Positions 42,282-51,873 of a stretch of DNA of 64,000 bases are shown piece by piece. The notes under the pieces were generated by a model, which made no database searches, was not told where the DNA came from, and saw nothing but the letters and a program-made list of their open reading frames with translations. This DNA is from Planctomycetaceae bacterium (GTDB taxonomy: Bacteria > Planctomycetota > Planctomycetia > Planctomycetales > Planctomycetaceae). Numbering within the stretch: position 1 is the stretch's first letter; each line of letters opens with the position of its first letter. The position numbers and the translations under genes are program-made. The stretch lies in the NCBI GenBank assembly GCA_020638955.1, contig JACKHO010000001.1, positions 248,001 to 312,000 on the forward strand, written 5' to 3'.

Positions 42282-42603
42282 CGTTGGAAATGTACCGATT
42301 ATGCCTTCCCCAGCGATTTCCCATGCCGGAATTATACATAACAGACATTATCGGACGTTGGGGGTGGTTTGAATCTGGAAGCCGTTTTGGGGACGAGTAG
42401 AGTGTGTTTGGCCACTGTTGCATCTCGCAAGATGGATTCACGTATGTCTCGCTTGCGGTGGTCTTCATTGCCACTTGTCCTCTTTTGTTCGTGGCCGCGT
42501 GAGGGTCCTTCGCATGCGCGTTGACACTTCGTGCCTATTGCACTGCAATGAACGCTTCATCCTTTTCGTGATTTCCGCAGCCCGCTGAATGAGAGTTCCC
42601 AAC
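42282..42603. other. Intergenic region
   Basis: 322 bp between the transglutaminase gene and the amidohydrolase gene on the same strand. No hairpin with T tract, repeat or credible gene is seen; a 30-codon frame at about 42432 (MDSRMSRLRWSSLPLVL...) is too short to support. The promoter of the amidohydrolase should lie here. Confidence 0.5.
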
Positions 42604-43896
42604 ATGAAAAAACATCCCGGCACAACGGTGATTCACAACGGTCAAATCATCGACGGAACAGGCGCTCCTCCAATCGCCAATGGCGTCGTGGTCATTGAGT
42701 CGGGCGTCATCAAATACGTCGGTCCGGCTGACACTGCCCCCTCGGTTCCGGATGACGCCGAACGCATCAACGCCAATGGCGGTTCCATTCTGCCGGGGCT
42801 GGTTGAAGCGCACTTTCACGCCACCTATTTCAACATTCGCGCGCTCGAAGATTTGGACATCAAGTACCCAGTTGAGTATGTGTCACTGTTGACGTCCGTC
42901 AACTGCCGATTGGCACTCGAATGCGGATACACGTCCGCCCGTTCCGGAGGCTGCCTCTTCAACGTCGATGTCTGGCTCAAGAAAGCCATCGAGGAAGATT
43001 TGATCCCTGGCCCGCGCCTGTCGACCAGCGGTCGCGAGATTTGCTCCGCTGGCGGACTGATGGACTGGAACCCCGACTTCCGCAAAATTGGGATGGAAGG
43101 ACTCGTCTTCATTATCAACGGTACGGAAGACGCGCGGAAGGCCGTGCGGGCGTTGGTGAAAGATGGTGTCGAGTGGGTCAAAACGTATCCCACCGGCGAC
43201 GCGGCCGCTCCTGACATGAACGACCATCACACCCTCTGCATGACCTTCGAAGAAATGCATGCCGTGGTGGCGACGGCTCACAACCACAATCTCAAAGTAA
43301 CCGGACACTGCCGCGCGACGGAAGGCATCAAAAACGCGCTGCGAGCCGGGTACGACTGCATTGAGCATGGAACGTTCATCGACGACGAAGGACTCGACTT
43401 GCTGCTGGAGCGAAATGTACCTTGCGTGCCGGCTCTCTACTTTGAAAAAGCGAGCGTCGAACGCGGAAAAGAATTCGGCCTCTCACAACGCGTCATCGAC
43501 GGTCACCAGGAAACGCTCGATGGCGGAATCGAGAGTGCGAAACGCATTCTCCGCGCTGGTGGACGACTTGGCATGGGGGGTGATTACGGATTCGGCTGGA
43601 ATCCCCACGGCGACTACGCCCGCGAATTGACCTTCTTTGTGAAGGATGTCGGGCTCACCCCTTTGGAAGTCATCAAATGTGCCACGAAGACGGGGGCCGA
43701 AATTATGGGCCGCGGCGACGAATTCGGAACTCTGGAAGTTGGCAAGCTCGGTGACGTCGTTGTCGTGGACGGTAATGTCATCGACGACATCTCCATCCTT
43801 GAAGAACGCGGCAACTTCATTGCCGTTCTCCAGGGAGGCATTGTGAAAGCCGGCCGCATCGCACCACCGTTTCCGACCATCGTGAAGGAAGAGTAA
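42604..43896 (+). CDS. Amidohydrolase-family metal-dependent hydrolase
   Basis: 430 aa TIM-barrel hydrolase of the imidazolonepropionase/prolidase-like branch of the amidohydrolases. Motifs: VIHNGQIIDGTGAPP at the N-terminus (composite beta domain), metal ligands EAHFHA (His70, His72), the later His ligands in TGHCRATEGI and CIEHGTFIDDE, and Asp in GMGGDYGFGW. The C-terminal strand GTLEVGKLGDVVVVDGN is the usual closing sheet. The ATG at 42604 has GAGAG 8 bp upstream; an ATG at 42589 is less likely. The substrate is not predictable from sequence. No signal peptide, so cytoplasmic. A repeat unit follows its 3' end. Confidence 0.9.
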   Translation: MKKHPGTTVIHNGQIIDGTGAPPIANGVVVIESGVIKYVGPADTAPSVPDDAERINANGGSILPGLVEAHFHATYFNIRALEDLDIKYPVEYVSLLTSVNCRLALECGYTSARSGGCLFNVDVWLKKAIEEDLIPGPRLSTSGREICSAGGLMDWNPDFRKIGMEGLVFIINGTEDARKAVRALVKDGVEWVKTYPTGDAAAPDMNDHHTLCMTFEEMHAVVATAHNHNLKVTGHCRATEGIKNALRAGYDCIEHGTFIDDEGLDLLLERNVPCVPALYFEKASVERGKEFGLSQRVIDGHQETLDGGIESAKRILRAGGRLGMGGDYGFGWNPHGDYARELTFFVKDVGLTPLEVIKCATKTGAEIMGRGDEFGTLEVGKLGDVVVVDGNVIDDISILEERGNFIAVLQGGIVKAGRIAPPFPTIVKEE

Positions 43897-43912
43897 CGCG
43901 GTCACTTCTGTT

Positions 43913-43958
43913 CTCAACCATCTCAACCGTGGCACAGCCACCCTCAACCATCTCAACC
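43913..43958. repeat. Gene-free copy of the CTCAACCATCTCAACC repeat
   Basis: Two direct copies of CTCAACCATCTCAACC (43913-43928 and 43943-43958) around GTGGCACAGCCAC, itself a small hairpin. The same 16-nt unit makes up the ends of the 41-nt repeats framing the four-helix-bundle gene at 33702-34156, but here no gene is enclosed. Confidence 0.85.
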
Positions 43959-43990
43959 GCCGTTTGAGATGAGCCTGTCGCAAGGAACTC

Positions 43991-44854
43991 ATGCCAATGC
44001 CTCCAGCCAGCTTGTATTGGCGTTCTCCGTCGTTCCCGGCGCTGCACTTTCAGGATGACCAGACCCATCTTCCGGTCATGCTATTACTGCATGGCGTCAC
44101 CAGGCACGGCGGTGATTGGACTCTCTTGCTGCCTGAATTGCGGAGGCACTGGCGCGTGGTGCTCCTTGATCACCTGGGGCATGGGAAGTCCGATCGATCC
44201 GCCGCTGGCTACCACGTCGTCGATTACGCCAAGCTGACTGCCGCGTTTGTGCGTGATACGTTTCATGAGCCAATTGTCGTCGTCGGACATTCTCTCGGTG
44301 CGATGGTCGCTCTGTCGCTCGCAGCAGATTGTGCTGACCAGGTTTCGCACGTCGTCCTGGAAGATCCACCGTTTCATACCATGGGCGAAAACATTTCCAT
44401 GACACCCTACCGCGACTTGTTCATTGGCATGCAGGCCGTCGCACGGGCGAATGGCGGCGTCGACCGGAGAGCCCAAATGCTGGCTGAGGTCACTGTTTCG
44501 ACGGCAACCGGCCCTGCTCGACTGGGCGACTTGCGTGACGAACAGTCGCTGCGGTTTTCTGCTGAATGTTTGAGCCACTTAGATCCTGAGGTTTTGACGT
44601 GCGTTATTGCCGGCAAATGGCTCGATGGGTTCGATTACGAGTCCCTCTGGCTCCGAGTTGAGTGCCCTGCTCTGCTCCTCCAGGCCGATCCCACTTCCGG
44701 CGGCACATTCACCGACGCCGACCTGACCACCGCCCTGCCACTCATGCAGAATTTGAAACATGTTCGGTTCGAAGGAACAGGACATCAAATTCATGGAACG
44801 CATCCCAAGCGGTTCGTTCAGGAAGTTCTGGATTTCTCGCGAAGCCACAATTGA
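43991..44854 (+). CDS. Alpha/beta hydrolase
   Basis: 287 aa. Oxyanion motif LLLHGVTRHGGDW, nucleophile elbow VVVGHSLGAMVALS (Ser), an Asp region ADPTSGGTFTDADL and the C-terminal His in GTGHQIHGTH complete the triad. The shape fits a soluble esterase or C-C hydrolase-like enzyme without a signal peptide. It lies between the amidohydrolase and the amine oxidase genes on the same strand, with 94 bp on each side; whether they form one pathway is unknown. Confidence 0.9.
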   Translation: MPMPPASLYWRSPSFPALHFQDDQTHLPVMLLLHGVTRHGGDWTLLLPELRRHWRVVLLDHLGHGKSDRSAAGYHVVDYAKLTAAFVRDTFHEPIVVVGHSLGAMVALSLAADCADQVSHVVLEDPPFHTMGENISMTPYRDLFIGMQAVARANGGVDRRAQMLAEVTVSTATGPARLGDLRDEQSLRFSAECLSHLDPEVLTCVIAGKWLDGFDYESLWLRVECPALLLQADPTSGGTFTDADLTTALPLMQNLKHVRFEGTGHQIHGTHPKRFVQEVLDFSRSHN

Positions 44855-44948
44855 GCCTTGCTTTCTCCTGGCTCCCATGTCGTAATGCAACGCAACCGGG
44901 CTTCGATTGTTCGGCCCATTTTTGTGTCAATACGTGGGATGCATCAGC

Positions 44949-46466
44949 ATGAGTCGTTCCCTGATTTCGGCATTGGCTTCAAAGTTTGGTAACCGCCCTA
45001 CTCTGCTTCAACGGCGGCAGTTCCTACGAGATTCGCTGGCGGCTTCGTTGGGGCTGGTGCTTTCCTCACGCCTCGCGATCTCTGAGGACAAGTCGCGTCA
45101 GGCGAACGGGAAAAGAATTGTTGTGATTGGCGCCGGCTTTTCCGGACTGGCCTGCGCGTTTGAACTGTTGCAGGCCGGTTACGACGTCACTGTTGTTGAA
45201 GCACGTAATCGCGTCGGTGGTCGGGTATTCTCTTCGAATGCACGCAGCGGAAACGAATTCATCAAGGGACGCAACGTCGAGTTCGGCGCCGAACTCATTG
45301 GCAGCAATCATCCCCTGTGGGTGAACTACGCAGATCGATTCGGACTGGAGTTTCTCGATGTCACGAACGATGACAACGCCGAATTGCCGGTCATCATTGA
45401 CGGAAAGCGACTCAGTGGCGAGGAGGCAGCCGAGCTTTGGGAAGATTTAGACGTGGCCTTGAATGAACTGAATGCATTGGCAGCCCCCGTTGTGGAAGAT
45501 GCTCCCTGGCAAACGCCAAATGCTACGAAGTTCGACGCGACTTCGATCCAGGACTGGATTGATGGCCTCCAGGTTCCCGACCTGGTGAAACGTGCCGTCT
45601 GGATTAACCAAATGTCCGACAATGGTCAGGTCCCGGAAAGACAATCACTGCTGGGGCAGTTGGCGTCTGTGAAAGGCGGTGGACTCGATAAATACTGGAC
45701 CGAGTCGGAGGTTTATCGATGCAAGGGCGGGAATGATTTGCTGGCCATGAAACTGGCCGAGGCAATTGGCGCGGAGCGAATTCACACGGGACTCGTTGTC
45801 CGTTCTATCACGCAGGGTAAGGACTGCATGTGCGTGGATACCGCTGATGGTGTCCGGCACGAATGTGATGACGTCGTGCTGACCGCACCACCGCGGACAT
45901 GGGGCAAAATCAAAATGTCCCCTCCCCTGCCCTCCGAAATGAATCCTCAAACCGGTTTCAACGGAAAATACTTCGCCGCCGTGAAGGATCGATTCTGGGA
46001 ACAGCAGAGTCCGAGACTGAATCAGTACGCGTTGGCCGACTCAGGGATCAACATGACATGGGATGGCACGGACAATCAGGGACCTGTTGAAGAGGGTGGC
46101 GCGTGCCTCGTGGGATTCGTCGGCGGCACGGTTTGTCAGGAGGCCAACGAGCTTGGTCGAGTCGAGCGAGATGCACAGTTCGCAAAAGTCTTCGAACAGT
46201 TCTTCCCCGGCTTCGGAGATAACTTCACGAAATCAATTTACATGAACTGGGTGAAAGAGCCCTGGGCCGGCGCGAGCTATTCATTCCCCGCACCGGGACA
46301 GGTTACCACCGTCGGCCCACTCATGGAACGGCCCCAACTCGGCGGACATCTACACATCGCGGGCGAACACACGTGCTACAAATTCGTCGGCTATATGGAA
46401 GGAGCCCTCCAAAGCGGAGCCCGCGTCGCCCGCAAGCTCGCTCAGCGAGATGGTGCGGTTTCGTAA
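44949..46466 (+). CDS. Flavin amine oxidase, Tat-exported
   Basis: 505 aa. A Tat-type signal (LLQRRQFLRDSLAASLGLVLSSRLA, Arg22-Arg23) precedes an FAD-binding fold: VVIGAGFSGLACAFELLQAGYDVTVVEARNRVGGRV, the monoamine-oxidase signature. The C-terminal GEHTCYKFVGYMEGALQSGARVA is the second FAD-contacting motif. It oxidises an unknown amine in the periplasm, with electrons to O2 or a carrier. The frame extends to a TTG at 44907, but ATG 44949 begins the signal correctly. Confidence 0.93.
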   Translation: MSRSLISALASKFGNRPTLLQRRQFLRDSLAASLGLVLSSRLAISEDKSRQANGKRIVVIGAGFSGLACAFELLQAGYDVTVVEARNRVGGRVFSSNARSGNEFIKGRNVEFGAELIGSNHPLWVNYADRFGLEFLDVTNDDNAELPVIIDGKRLSGEEAAELWEDLDVALNELNALAAPVVEDAPWQTPNATKFDATSIQDWIDGLQVPDLVKRAVWINQMSDNGQVPERQSLLGQLASVKGGGLDKYWTESEVYRCKGGNDLLAMKLAEAIGAERIHTGLVVRSITQGKDCMCVDTADGVRHECDDVVLTAPPRTWGKIKMSPPLPSEMNPQTGFNGKYFAAVKDRFWEQQSPRLNQYALADSGINMTWDGTDNQGPVEEGGACLVGFVGGTVCQEANELGRVERDAQFAKVFEQFFPGFGDNFTKSIYMNWVKEPWAGASYSFPAPGQVTTVGPLMERPQLGGHLHIAGEHTCYKFVGYMEGALQSGARVARKLAQRDGAVS

Positions 46467-46745
46467 CGCTGCCCCCATTGCATTGATGAATGAATCTGCT
46501 GTTCATGCCTCGCTGGTACGGGGGCGACCATTTCTCGTCGTTGAACCAAATCTATACGCCTGCCCCTGCAATTCCAACTGGGGGGCGAGGAGGCCGCGTC
46601 CTTACTCATTCGACACGCTCACGGAAATTGGCAACATTGAGTATTGGCCAAAATAGGTGCTAGACAGCGGTCACGCTGACTAATTACTTTGGCAGTTGAC
46701 TCAATAATTGTTGTTCCAGTTTGATGATTTCGCGGCGCTCACCAC
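46467..46745. other. Region upstream of the SIR2 gene
   Basis: 279 bp between the amine-oxidase stop and the SIR2 gene start. No repeat, hairpin with T tract or credible gene is seen. No strong ribosome site precedes the ATG at 46746. Confidence 0.5.
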
Positions 46746-49700
46746 ATGCCTGTTTCACTTCTCTCCAGCTCGGAGTTTATCAGCAAGATTATTCAAGATG
46801 CGGATATGGGACATTGCTTCGTCCCGTTGGTTGGAAGCGGACTTTCCAGCCCCTCTGGCATCATTATGGGGATGGAGTTCACAAACTATCTTGCATTCAC
46901 CACATATTTGGTGCTTTCAGATCCCCATGAACGAGCCAAAACTCATGGTGAAGGCAACAAGAGTCGCTGGGATATTTGCAAGCGGGGATGGCCCCCTTTA
47001 CCCACATCCAGTGAAGTCAGCGCCACAACAGATTGGGTGTTTCGTCAATTTGACAAGATTTGTGAACGGTACGACCTGTTACCCAATCATCCCAAGAACA
47101 GCCACGAGATTCGATCATTGTCGCCGGGAAGAACCTCGGGGCCGGCGCGAGTCTCGGGTGTGTCACACGAAATTCTGACATCACTTCTGCATCCAAGAAT
47201 TCCATCGATTCTGGCTGCGCCTGGTTCCTCACATTCAAGTGAGGCAGCAGCTCGACTGGCATCTTTGCTGCTGCGACGGACAGTGAGCGGTCAGCCAACG
47301 ACCGCCGGCGCAGCACATATGCTCCTGGCCGAATCGACGGGTTCGTTCCATAACGGTGTCATCGAAGCGGGTATTCGGTCTCTGCACGATTGGCGTGAAA
47401 CGCTCATGTTTCTCTCGTCGGTGTCGGTAAAGTCGAACCGACTGGAGTTCGTTGCACCCAACTACTCGATAATCGACCGTTTCAATTCCTTCATCACCAG
47501 GGACAAGCACCCGAATCTGGGGCATAAGATGTTGGCCCATTTGTCTGGTCCACTCCGAATTCATGCCGTACTTACCACGAACTTCGATTCGCTCATTGAG
47601 GACGCCTTTCGAGCCCTGCAAATGAATATACGTGTCCTGCCAGTGAGCTCCAAAGGGCATCTCCCAGAACCTCAATCCGTTAGTGCCGATTTTGCTGTCG
47701 TTAAACTGCATGGCGAAGCTCAGGACACGCGGGCAGACCTGAGTCTCGATGAAGAACCGTCTGATGAAGACAAGTCCATTTTTTCCGCGTATCTGACACG
47801 TGGCGCCGGTCACTTGCGAAGTGGGGAGTCCGAGCATCCCGACAAAAAACGCCTGCTTGTTATCGGATACTCTGGCAACGATCACCGCTGCGTGCAGATG
47901 ATCAAGCACTGGCTTGAGTGTCGGTCCGACCGGGAGCTGGCGGAACAAACGAATAAACCTCTCGTGTACTGGGTTTGCTTTTCCAAGTGGGACGTCGAAC
48001 GCATTCGTCGAATTTTTGGCGCCACAGAGTATGCCAAACTGGTGCGGGCGACACAGACAGAAAGGCCCGACCTGTTGCTTTACGAGTTGTACCAACGTCT
48101 CATGTTATCTCTGCCACCTGGCGGCCTCACCTATGAGTTTTCTCACGTTGTTCCGCCCCGGCTTGCGAAGTCACCGACGTTCTCGCAAACGCAGATTGAG
48201 AATGCAATCACTTGTGCAGACGCAATGGAAGATACGCTTGAGGCTTCACGCGTTCTGCTCTCGGAAAAGGCCTCTAGTGAGGCGACCCGCCAACTGAACC
48301 GGGACGTGGCGGTTCAGGAGGTCTACCAACTCATTCTCGATTTACTTGAGGGGAGAATTGAACTCGGAACGACGGGAGACAAGAAACCATATTTCATAGG
48401 AAAACAAAGTACCGCTGTGCTGTGGCAACCCCGCTACCGAAATCGGAACGCAAATGAGAATTCGGACATCTATCCGACCGGGCCGATTCTCATTGATTGC
48501 CTTGGGGGGGTGACTCGTGGAGCGGCCAAGGCCGTGGAAGAAATTGGTACAAAGTCGCGAAAGGTGTTTTGGATTGATGCCCAAGATTACATGGATGCCG
48601 ATGCCCTTCTGAGAGACCTCCTACGATCATTAGCGCTTCGCTGTGGTGCCTACCAGGGGCGGCAGGTGACGCAACATCCACTTGATCATCCATTGGGAGG
48701 ATCTCCCACTGGTAACTCGCGGCCCTCCGAAACCGAAGAACCCGCTCCGAAGAACCCGAATTGGGAACGTGATGCAAAGGCCGTTGCTAAACATCTCCAG
48801 GATGTGCTGGTCAATTATCGAATCGACGCCAGCCAAATTGTCGTCATGATTTATGGACGTGACTCTTACGGTGTCTGCTCAGGCCTCGTTCCTTCACCTT
48901 GGGTGAACACAGATTCTAAACCGAACAAAGCGTCATTCAATGGCCTTCACTGTATCTTGGAGGCACTGGCCATTGCTCAAATTCCGGTGATCTATTTTCC
49001 GCTGGTCGAAACAAGAGCCGAACAGAAACGCTCGCGATTTGCACCCAAGAAGGAAGCAGGCCGAGCGAGCTACCAAAACGATTCGGACGCATGGAACTCT
49101 TGGCCATATGACGAAGTCGCGACCGCGATTTTCGAATCTGAAACCGACTCGGACAAGAAAACTGGTCTTTGCCTTTCTCATACAGAGTCGGGGAAGACGT
49201 CTATTTTTCCAGATCTTGTTGGTAAAATCCTTTCCCAATTTGGAAAGGCTGCGCGGACGCCAGACCATCTGCTTTCATTTGAGCAGGAATCTGAGCGTTT
49301 TTCACTTCTCAGCGAAAAACGTCGGCACCTGACGTTCCTGTATGCCGCCACGCTTTTCCGTCACTCACGTCATTTGAATGCTCTCTGCTCGGAGGCGGTA
49401 TTTCACTGCCCGTTTCGCTTCAATCAAGTCGCAGTGGATAACGATTATCTCCGGTCCGAGCAACTCACGCGGTGGATCGATGAACTGCGAGAATCGCAGA
49501 TCTTTTATGAAAAGCCTGGTGGCGCGTCCTGGATGCATCGAGACACGCGCATGGCAATTCAAGTGGCGCTGGAGTCATTGAGCCTCAGTCAGCCGAACAG
49601 CAATAGTGACACAGCCGTCAACAGGCACCTCTGGGAAATGCGGTCGCGGCAGCACGTATGGATTGGAGACTGGTATCACAAGGCGTTTATGTCCAGCGGA

Positions 49701-51785
49701 CACCTGACACCCATTATTGAATCAGTCCACCATCGCATCATGGCGGCGTTGTTTGCCCCCCGTGCTTTCTACAAACGAACGGAGTCCGATCTCAGATCGG
49801 ACGAGAAAGTCGCGTTAGCCGAGTATCGATTCGTGCTCTACGAGTCGTCGTTAATTGAAGCGCAGAAATGCCTCTATTCCGCTTGGCGCGCACTCCGCCT
49901 TTGGCAACCCAGTCCCATCGAAGTCTCCTGGGTGGGAAAGGCACATCGTGATGAAATTGCGAAGCAACTCGCTGTAGCGAGTAAGAGAATCGTTGACGAT
50001 ATTGAGGAGGAAGACCAAACCAATTTGACGAGGAAGTGGAAGGAACGTGCGGAGCGAGCCGCAACAGGATTACTCGACACGCTCAAGGCCTTGAGCCAGG
50101 ATTTACTTCTGGAAGGAGGCGGGGCCGAATATCGCGACAAGGAATCCAGCGAACAACAGGAGGGCGGCAAGGGCAATAATCCCACGGCGACGAAAACGAG
50201 TTCGCCTGAGGTCTCTCCTGTCAACGCAGCATTGACCGCCGCTGTGCTCGGTCGGGCCCAGACCGAGCACAACGCCAAAGGCGAAAAGGTGGTTGAACCC
50301 CTGGAGATTGACCACGGTTGGTTCCAGGTCAATTCATCAATCGAGGAACTTGAAAATCACGTGGTCAAATCTTTTAAAAGTCCACGTGTCAACTTGGGCG
50401 AAATCCTCAATGAAATTCAGAGTCTGACAGGCGTTCTGCGGAAGGCTCCGGGAGGTGTTGTAGCGAACGTTGATCGACTTACCGACCTGTCAAAGCAAAA
50501 GGGAAAGTGGAAGGGGAGGTATGCAGATGATCCAAAGGTTCTTCATGATACAGTCTGGCTTCTAGGGGAATTCGCGTACCTGATGCTGCGGCGCGCCAAA
50601 CTGGTTTTTCACGCGGAGCAGAAAGTCGAACCTAGTTTTTGGCTGGCGAGTACGATCGCCTGTAACCTTGGAATCGACTTCTGTCGCCATTTGCCGACGT
50701 GGCTAAGTGAGTATGACTTGTACACCAGGGTCAAATTGCAAACAGTTTATGGTGTTTCCCTCGCGAATTTGGGACGCTTCTTTGAGTCTGCCCGGCACTT
50801 GAACGAGGCCCAGGCCATCTTGAGCAAAGTGCCCGGCGCGTCTCGGGCCGATCTCGCAATCCTGATGCTGCGGCGAAGCGAAGCGTTGCTCACGGAATGC
50901 GAGTGGACGGCAATGATCGCCGAAGGAACGTTGGTTCACCGGGAGGTATCGGACCAGGACCACTACTTTGTAAGGATCGACAACAAGAATTCCCTTCTCG
51001 GTGAGACGGATATGCGGCTGATCGATGGCCAACCTGAAAGTCCCGGATGGAGTATTGGCGAGTTGGCTGAAAATATCCACAAAGAGGCGGAGGCGAAGAG
51101 GTGGTACGTACCGCCGCGCATTGCTGAATGTTTTCGCAAGACTGCGAAAGGAAACGAGGTAGTCAAAGTAACTTTGGAAACCGGGCGACACGCGGAAAAA
51201 AAGGAAACTGTAATTGGATTTCCTCTCACTAAGTCAACGCTCGCCTCCTTGTGTGTGAATTTATTAGACGAAGCTGTTGCGCTGCTGGATCAAGCCGAAC
51301 ATGGGCTCAGCGGGACATCTCAAAGTAGTCTGTGGTGGAGTCGTCTGCATACACTTCGGCTGCGTGTCTACGGCCTACTTGCAAAGGTAGACGATCCATG
51401 CGACTGCCTCATTTTCCGAAATCGCTCAGCGGAACAGGGGATTTTCGAAAGCTTCCACCATGCTTTGCGAATTGCTCGCCGAGACCCGTTTCGAAGATAC
51501 CGGGCATTGAAGTATTTCTTTCATGCCGAACAGTGGCATCGGAGATTCGCGAATGAGGGCGATGTTGCTAAGTCCCACCTGCCAGATTCGTATCGAGATG
51601 CCGTCGCAGCATTCATGGAGTACAAAGTCAAACAGGACGGGCTCGATCTTGATGTAATCAAGGGAAAGCGGACGAGGAAGACGAATAAAGGTACAGGCAC
51701 TCATTTGCTGGAACGAGCCATTCGCCAGTTGGCCAAGGATTGGGGGGAGTGTGATACGGAATTCCGCATTAAATGGAACAATTGA
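46746..51785 (+). CDS. Giant SIR2-domain protein, candidate anti-phage NADase effector
   Basis: 1679 aa. Residues about 1-440 are a SIR2-like domain: VGSGLSSPSG (29-38) matches the NAD-binding loop, LTTNFDSLIED carries Asn279, VVKLHGE carries His322, and LLVIGYSGNDHRCVQMI the later motif. Asn and His are the residues needed for NAD hydrolysis in defence SIR2 proteins (ThsA, DSR types). A central region (about 470-900) has a STAND/P-loop-like layout, GPILIDCLGGVTRGAA (579-594), but the Lys of GK[ST] is replaced by Arg, and IVVMIYGRDSYG is at the Walker B position. Residues about 1280-1680 are helical with TPR-like repeats (LQTVYGVSLANLGRFFESARHLNEAQAIL), a usual sensor part. No partner gene lies beside it. 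I infer a single-gene abortive-infection system that depletes NAD; a non-defence role cannot be excluded. The start ATG is weakly supported. Confidence 0.8.
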   Translation: MPVSLLSSSEFISKIIQDADMGHCFVPLVGSGLSSPSGIIMGMEFTNYLAFTTYLVLSDPHERAKTHGEGNKSRWDICKRGWPPLPTSSEVSATTDWVFRQFDKICERYDLLPNHPKNSHEIRSLSPGRTSGPARVSGVSHEILTSLLHPRIPSILAAPGSSHSSEAAARLASLLLRRTVSGQPTTAGAAHMLLAESTGSFHNGVIEAGIRSLHDWRETLMFLSSVSVKSNRLEFVAPNYSIIDRFNSFITRDKHPNLGHKMLAHLSGPLRIHAVLTTNFDSLIEDAFRALQMNIRVLPVSSKGHLPEPQSVSADFAVVKLHGEAQDTRADLSLDEEPSDEDKSIFSAYLTRGAGHLRSGESEHPDKKRLLVIGYSGNDHRCVQMIKHWLECRSDRELAEQTNKPLVYWVCFSKWDVERIRRIFGATEYAKLVRATQTERPDLLLYELYQRLMLSLPPGGLTYEFSHVVPPRLAKSPTFSQTQIENAITCADAMEDTLEASRVLLSEKASSEATRQLNRDVAVQEVYQLILDLLEGRIELGTTGDKKPYFIGKQSTAVLWQPRYRNRNANENSDIYPTGPILIDCLGGVTRGAAKAVEEIGTKSRKVFWIDAQDYMDADALLRDLLRSLALRCGAYQGRQVTQHPLDHPLGGSPTGNSRPSETEEPAPKNPNWERDAKAVAKHLQDVLVNYRIDASQIVVMIYGRDSYGVCSGLVPSPWVNTDSKPNKASFNGLHCILEALAIAQIPVIYFPLVETRAEQKRSRFAPKKEAGRASYQNDSDAWNSWPYDEVATAIFESETDSDKKTGLCLSHTESGKTSIFPDLVGKILSQFGKAARTPDHLLSFEQESERFSLLSEKRRHLTFLYAATLFRHSRHLNALCSEAVFHCPFRFNQVAVDNDYLRSEQLTRWIDELRESQIFYEKPGGASWMHRDTRMAIQVALESLSLSQPNSNSDTAVNRHLWEMRSRQHVWIGDWYHKAFMSSGHLTPIIESVHHRIMAALFAPRAFYKRTESDLRSDEKVALAEYRFVLYESSLIEAQKCLYSAWRALRLWQPSPIEVSWVGKAHRDEIAKQLAVASKRIVDDIEEEDQTNLTRKWKERAERAATGLLDTLKALSQDLLLEGGGAEYRDKESSEQQEGGKGNNPTATKTSSPEVSPVNAALTAAVLGRAQTEHNAKGEKVVEPLEIDHGWFQVNSSIEELENHVVKSFKSPRVNLGEILNEIQSLTGVLRKAPGGVVANVDRLTDLSKQKGKWKGRYADDPKVLHDTVWLLGEFAYLMLRRAKLVFHAEQKVEPSFWLASTIACNLGIDFCRHLPTWLSEYDLYTRVKLQTVYGVSLANLGRFFESARHLNEAQAILSKVPGASRADLAILMLRRSEALLTECEWTAMIAEGTLVHREVSDQDHYFVRIDNKNSLLGETDMRLIDGQPESPGWSIGELAENIHKEAEAKRWYVPPRIAECFRKTAKGNEVVKVTLETGRHAEKKETVIGFPLTKSTLASLCVNLLDEAVALLDQAEHGLSGTSQSSLWWSRLHTLRLRVYGLLAKVDDPCDCLIFRNRSAEQGIFESFHHALRIARRDPFRRYRALKYFFHAEQWHRRFANEGDVAKSHLPDSYRDAVAAFMEYKVKQDGLDLDVIKGKRTRKTNKGTGTHLLERAIRQLAKDWGECDTEFRIKWNN

Positions 51786-51873
51786 TTCGGCACGATGACC
51801 AGTGGTCGTGAATTGTAAGACCAGGTTGAACGGCTGGCACGTGGTCGTCCCAAGCCTCCAATTGAGACGCGGC

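Noticed and set aside
43913..43958. CRISPR array
   Set aside because: Only two 16-nt repeats with a 14-nt hairpin spacer; no cas genes, and the unit is shared with the cassette repeats at 33.7-34.2 kb.
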